A stretch of 64,000 bases of DNA, taken from contig OY783220.1 of the NCBI GenBank assembly GCA_963678705.1, forward strand, positions 13,289,001 through 13,353,000, written 5' to 3'. The stretch's first letter is position 1. Each line of letters begins with the position of its first letter. Of the stretch, positions 61,801 to 64,000 are shown piece by piece. The stretch is from Panorpa germanica. Its lineage: Eukaryota > Arthropoda > Insecta > Mecoptera > Panorpidae. The notes under the pieces are model-generated. The model saw nothing but the letters and a program-made list of their open reading frames with translations, was not told where the DNA came from and did no database searches. The position numbers and the translations under genes are program-made.

Positions 61801-63415
61801 AAGAAGCAACGGTTAACTGATTATGTTTTGCAGACGGATTAAATTGTTAATGATAAACACGCATTTAAAGAATAAGAATAGTCTGAATACTGCGACAACG
61901 GCAAAGACAGAGATAGCTGCCGAGTGTCTTCTGTGTTTTTTTTTAGCCTAGCACTGTGATTTTTATTTTAACTACAGCGTGTGCTTGCTTGCTTACCCCA
62001 TACCTCTGCGCTAACCAGCCAAGCCAGCAGCTATCTCTCTCTTTCCCTTTATCGCTTTATCGTACCATTCGCGCACTCTATGCTTATATCTCTATCTATA
62101 CATTTAACATTGACTTTCTCAAAAATTACGCCAAGGCGCTAGTATCGGTCCGGCACCGACATTGATCATAACAAAACAGATGTTACTCATTGACAGTCAT
62201 TAGTTGAAGCATAAACGATATCCTGAGGCATAAGTAAGTGGAGGGGGGTCACAGGGGACAACAAGAGTTATGGGAGGCACCAAGCATTGTGTCCACTTCA
62301 TTTCGCAAAGGAAATCATTAAAATAATAACTTAAGATTACTAAGTTGTTATTTAATAGGTATCTGTATTATCATAGCGGATCTGCGTCGTACGTTCGACA
62401 GACCTCCTTGTCTGTTGAACGTGCGTCAGCGCAACTAGCGGTCAGAAAATGAATCATTATTAAATAAAGCGCGCTCTTTTTGAATGTTTCATATCAATAA
62501 TTTAAGAAATGTTTCAACCAATTAGTGAAACAAATAACAAACGATCTATTATCGTTAATGGAGACAAGCCAGGAGACACGCCTATATCTTGGCGACGCCG
62601 TTTATCACCGCCTCGTTGATTTATTGGTTAAAGGGCGCGATGGTGAAGACCACTGAACTTGAATTATACCTTTGTTGCATGTCACATGACTAAATCTATA
62701 AATATAAATATATTTATAGATATATGTATTCATAATACAGTAAATACGTCTGTACATCAAAACGACGGACTACTTGCAGTCGCAGAAATCCGAATAATGG
62801 TGGGATACATGCATATTCATATATAACGTGAACCGTCGCAAGGGACTGTCCTTTATACTTATTATTTCGTTGAGAGCGAAATGGTAGAAAGAAAAGACGA
62901 TAGGGATGCATAAGTAGCACATGTATTACTCACAGTAGAAGGTAGAAGAATGAGTGATAAAATGTATTGATGCGAAACAACTCTACTCTACTAAAAGACA
63001 TTCGAATAATTGAGAATTGAAAAGAGCAATTACAACACAAGATATAAAAGGATTTGGGAGAGAGATACCACAATACTTAAGAGAAAAAGACATAAAAAAC
63101 ATGAGAAGGAAAGCGCCATCAGTAAAATAATATTCTGTCATATGCACAAATAACCATCTCCTGTAAGGCATGATTTATGGAAGTGAATCACTGATATTAA
63201 ATCTTGTACCTGAAACGCATGGGTTACCAACATATTTACCAACCGTAACAATAAGAGCCACTAGCCAGATAAGTCACGCCACGATTTCTGACGTTAGGCG
63301 CAAGCAAAAGGGAAAAATTCATTAAATAGAGTACTTTAAATAACTCACCTTAGCATACTCTGTCGGAGCCATGTTCTCGCAACTTGAACTGGTGAAAACC
63401 CCCTGCCGACCGTTA
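49202..63415 (-). CDS. Candidate three-exon gene, unknown 148-aa protein
   Basis: Not recognised. Exon 1 (63349-63415) lies between an acceptor (ataatttcag) and a consensus donor (GTGAGT). It holds ATG in good context at 63370-63372 and codes MAPTEYAK, phase 0; the earlier part is UTR. Exon 2 (49651-49859) follows a strong pyrimidine tract (tttctgtttttcgacag), is open for 69 codons (TVMELVLVHKNVCSVKNRKG ... QVKTCRDRRQEYLVREKTWL) and ends GA/GTAGTA in phase 2. Exon 3 (49202-49415) follows ttgttttgcag in the matching phase, is open for 71 codons (DYNTVVHCAELVIFQWDSHA ... SDFADVGYTPATGK), and its stop is followed by AATAAA. Exons 2 and 3 are richer in GC than their surroundings and fit each other well. 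The link to exon 1 across 13.5 kb is weaker, and exons may be missing between. There is no transmembrane segment. Confidence 0.4.
50200..50475 (+). repeat. Interspersed repeat E, copy 2
   Basis: Same orientation as 4060-4336. Upstream 50090-50200 contains transposon-like wording (actggaccgattcttttgaa, atgccgaggtaacgctgtcg) that the first copy lacks, so this copy is probably longer to the left. The shared open frame continues here to FHRFDLN. Confidence 0.6.
50476..51126. other. No feature recognised
   Basis: Intron or intergenic DNA with nothing supported. Confidence 0.4.
51127..51440 (-). mobile_element. LINE 3' end with reverse-transcriptase C-terminus
   Basis: On the minus strand a frame open from 51439 to a TAA at 51224-51226 ends a non-LTR retrotransposon polyprotein. 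It has the post-RT zinc-knuckle-like pattern of Jockey/R1-type elements: YCGEEGTLDYIIFECINYSL then ER. It is followed by a short 3' UTR (gatgtataaaaaatg ... ggtggctatgacgaa) and TAAA/A-rich tail repeats to 51127. A 5'-truncated insertion; the same tail occurs at 7676-7800. Confidence 0.75.
51441..53818. other. No gene recognised
   Basis: AT-rich. A cluster of gtcgactgac-type words at 53680-53770 is unusual but not long enough to define as a repeat. Confidence 0.4.
53819..54513 (-). mobile_element. AATGGGC-type TIR element, copy 6
   Basis: Long form with the internal inverted block (tctcctttatacaacacag ... gcgtaaaagagatag). The outer left end is altered (aatgggcttaatttataata) and the right end has one change (cacaagcacatt). 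Confidence 0.8.
54514..57599. other. No gene recognised; possible 5' exon end at 55229
   Basis: On the plus strand, 55100-55229 ends ctgtaATG immediately before a consensus GTGAGT. That would suit a 5' UTR exon whose ATG precedes the intron, for a gene to the right. No downstream exon was identified, so this is only noted. The rest is AT-rich. Confidence 0.3.
57655..58130. repeat. Tandem duplication, 257-bp period
   Basis: Two copies start near 57660 and 57917 and share gcgttgaattttactatagg, aaatcggagaccataat, a C7 run, and long T runs followed by atgacgta. The second copy is shorter. Mononucleotide runs in both copies make it prone to replication slippage. Confidence 0.9.
58131..58502. other. 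No feature recognised
   Basis: The open frame at 58300-58524 ends in the 11-bp tandem repeat and has no domain. Confidence 0.4.
58503..58538. repeat. 11-bp minisatellite (AATGGGCAACA)n
   Basis: Three exact units and a fourth with one change. Confidence 0.95.
58539..59287. other. No feature recognised
   Basis: AT-rich spacer; nothing supported. Confidence 0.4.
59292..59650. mobile_element. TTAA foldback element, copy 3, deleted left arm
   Basis: TTAA at 59288-59291 and 59651-59654. Starts GGTGAAACGATACTTGGCCA and ends with the complement. A deletion after the first 21 bases removes most of the left arm, so only the right arm and the centre remain. Confidence 0.88.
59655..60537. other. No feature recognised
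   Basis: No gene or repeat identified. Confidence 0.4.
60538..61167 (-). mobile_element. AATGGGC-type TIR element, copy 7
   Basis: Both termini intact (AATGGGCTTGTGTCCT ... AGGACACAAGCCCATT), 630 bp, lacking most of the internal tctcttttata block. Flanked by T-rich sequence on both sides (gatttt / tttact), so a TTT-type duplication is possible but not proven. Confidence 0.85.
61168..63348. other. No gene recognised
   Basis: Open frames at 61956, 62714 and 62983 show low-complexity or unremarkable peptides. A pyrimidine run (ctatctctctctttcccttt) lies at 62030-62050. Confidence 0.4.
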
Positions 63416-64000
63416 CTGAAATTATAATTTTCAAATTATTATATACAGAGAGATATGAAATGGAGCTAATGTTAATGCGGCTCTGTTCCTGTGACATTGT
63501 GAACATTTTAACGAGATTTGGAAATAGAAAAACATGAAAATTTTGCGAAAATAAACACATTACAGCTGCAAATAACAGACGCAAATATTTACATTGCAAA
63601 TTCTAACCTAAAATAATGTTTATATTAGCATTTATTTGGCGTAGAGAGTTGCTGTAGGTTATGGTTGAGTAACTATTAATTTAATTATTAGCTATCAAAA
63701 GATTTTCCGAAAATATTTAAAGCATTTTCTTGTATAATTATATCAATAAAGTAATAAATTTTGGGACAATATTTTCTCTCGCTGCGGCCGTGACTACTAT
63801 TACGAACTTGTAAAATGTACTATCTTGATAGACTATTCTAGACTTACGTTTGATTTAGTAACATAAAAATATCTCTGAAGAACACTATTTCAAACAAGAA
63901 CACTTTTCACTCAACAAACTTTTCACCGACTCTACTACTTAGAGGACGTTGTGGTCTTCTTTATAAAACATTTGTTACTGCATGTATATTGATAGTAGGT
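63416..64000. other. Right edge, upstream of candidate exon 1
   Basis: If the acceptor at 63416-63417 is used, a further 5' UTR exon and promoter lie here or outside the window. Nothing else seen. Confidence 0.3.

Noticed and set aside
1..64000. CRISPR arrays, operons, Shine-Dalgarno sites, plasmid or phage features
   Set aside because: The window is animal nuclear DNA; no spaced direct repeats of CRISPR type, no polycistronic gene runs.
1..64000. LTR retrotransposons or endogenous viral genes
   Set aside because: No paired LTRs, protease, integrase or viral polymerase motifs could be identified; the only RT-related sequence is a LINE C-terminus.

Overview
This is nuclear DNA of an insect: very AT-rich, with short introns beside very long ones, GT-AG splice sites, several MITE families and proteins with clear animal orthologues (GINS2, an integrin alpha chain, TRAF4). 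The repeat load suggests a large hemimetabolous genome, possibly a hemipteran. That placement is an inference; no rRNA or mitochondrial marker is present.

Layout. 1-13.6 kb holds almost only repeats, and is probably the first intron of an integrin alpha gene read leftward from its signal-peptide exon at 13664-13842. The main element here is a 2.39-kb DNA transposon (1114-3503) with 333-bp terminal inverted repeats. It carries the middle third of an Academ-type transposase with an XPG/FEN-like nuclease domain. It sits inside an older repeat, and an uninterrupted copy of that repeat lies at 37.3-37.6 kb. Comparing the two gives the element ends and a 3-bp AAA target-site duplication. 13.8-19 kb is the gene-dense part: integrin alpha (-) and GINS2 (+, three exons) are head to head, then a CCDC181-like coiled-coil gene (-) lies tail to tail with GINS2. 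19.2-41.5 kb is the TRAF4 orthologue (-): six exons at 19175-21235 and a first coding exon 20 kb upstream at 41288-41491, with a probable second start exon at 22582-22593. The 20-kb intron is packed with MITEs. 41.5-64 kb has no gene I recognise. It does contain two unrecognised gene models built from compatible splice sites: a plus-strand TATA-box gene at 44945-45543 ending in a CaaX-like tetrapeptide, and a minus-strand three-exon model (63349-63415, 49651-49859, 49202-49415) with a poly(A) signal just downstream.

Repeats. At least seven interspersed families have two or more copies here: a TIR element beginning AATGGGCTTGTGTCCT (seven copies plus a relic), a TTAA-flanked foldback element (three), TIR families at 4963/12437 and 25421/40455, a pair at 4060/50200, LINE 3' ends (7676/51127), and the outer repeat of the nested transposon. 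There are also tandem arrays (231-bp and 257-bp units), three unrelated long inverted repeats and several microsatellites.

The recognised genes do not form one pathway. GINS2 is a replication factor, TRAF4 a signalling adaptor, integrin alpha an adhesion receptor, and the CCDC181-like protein is probably cytoskeletal or ciliary.
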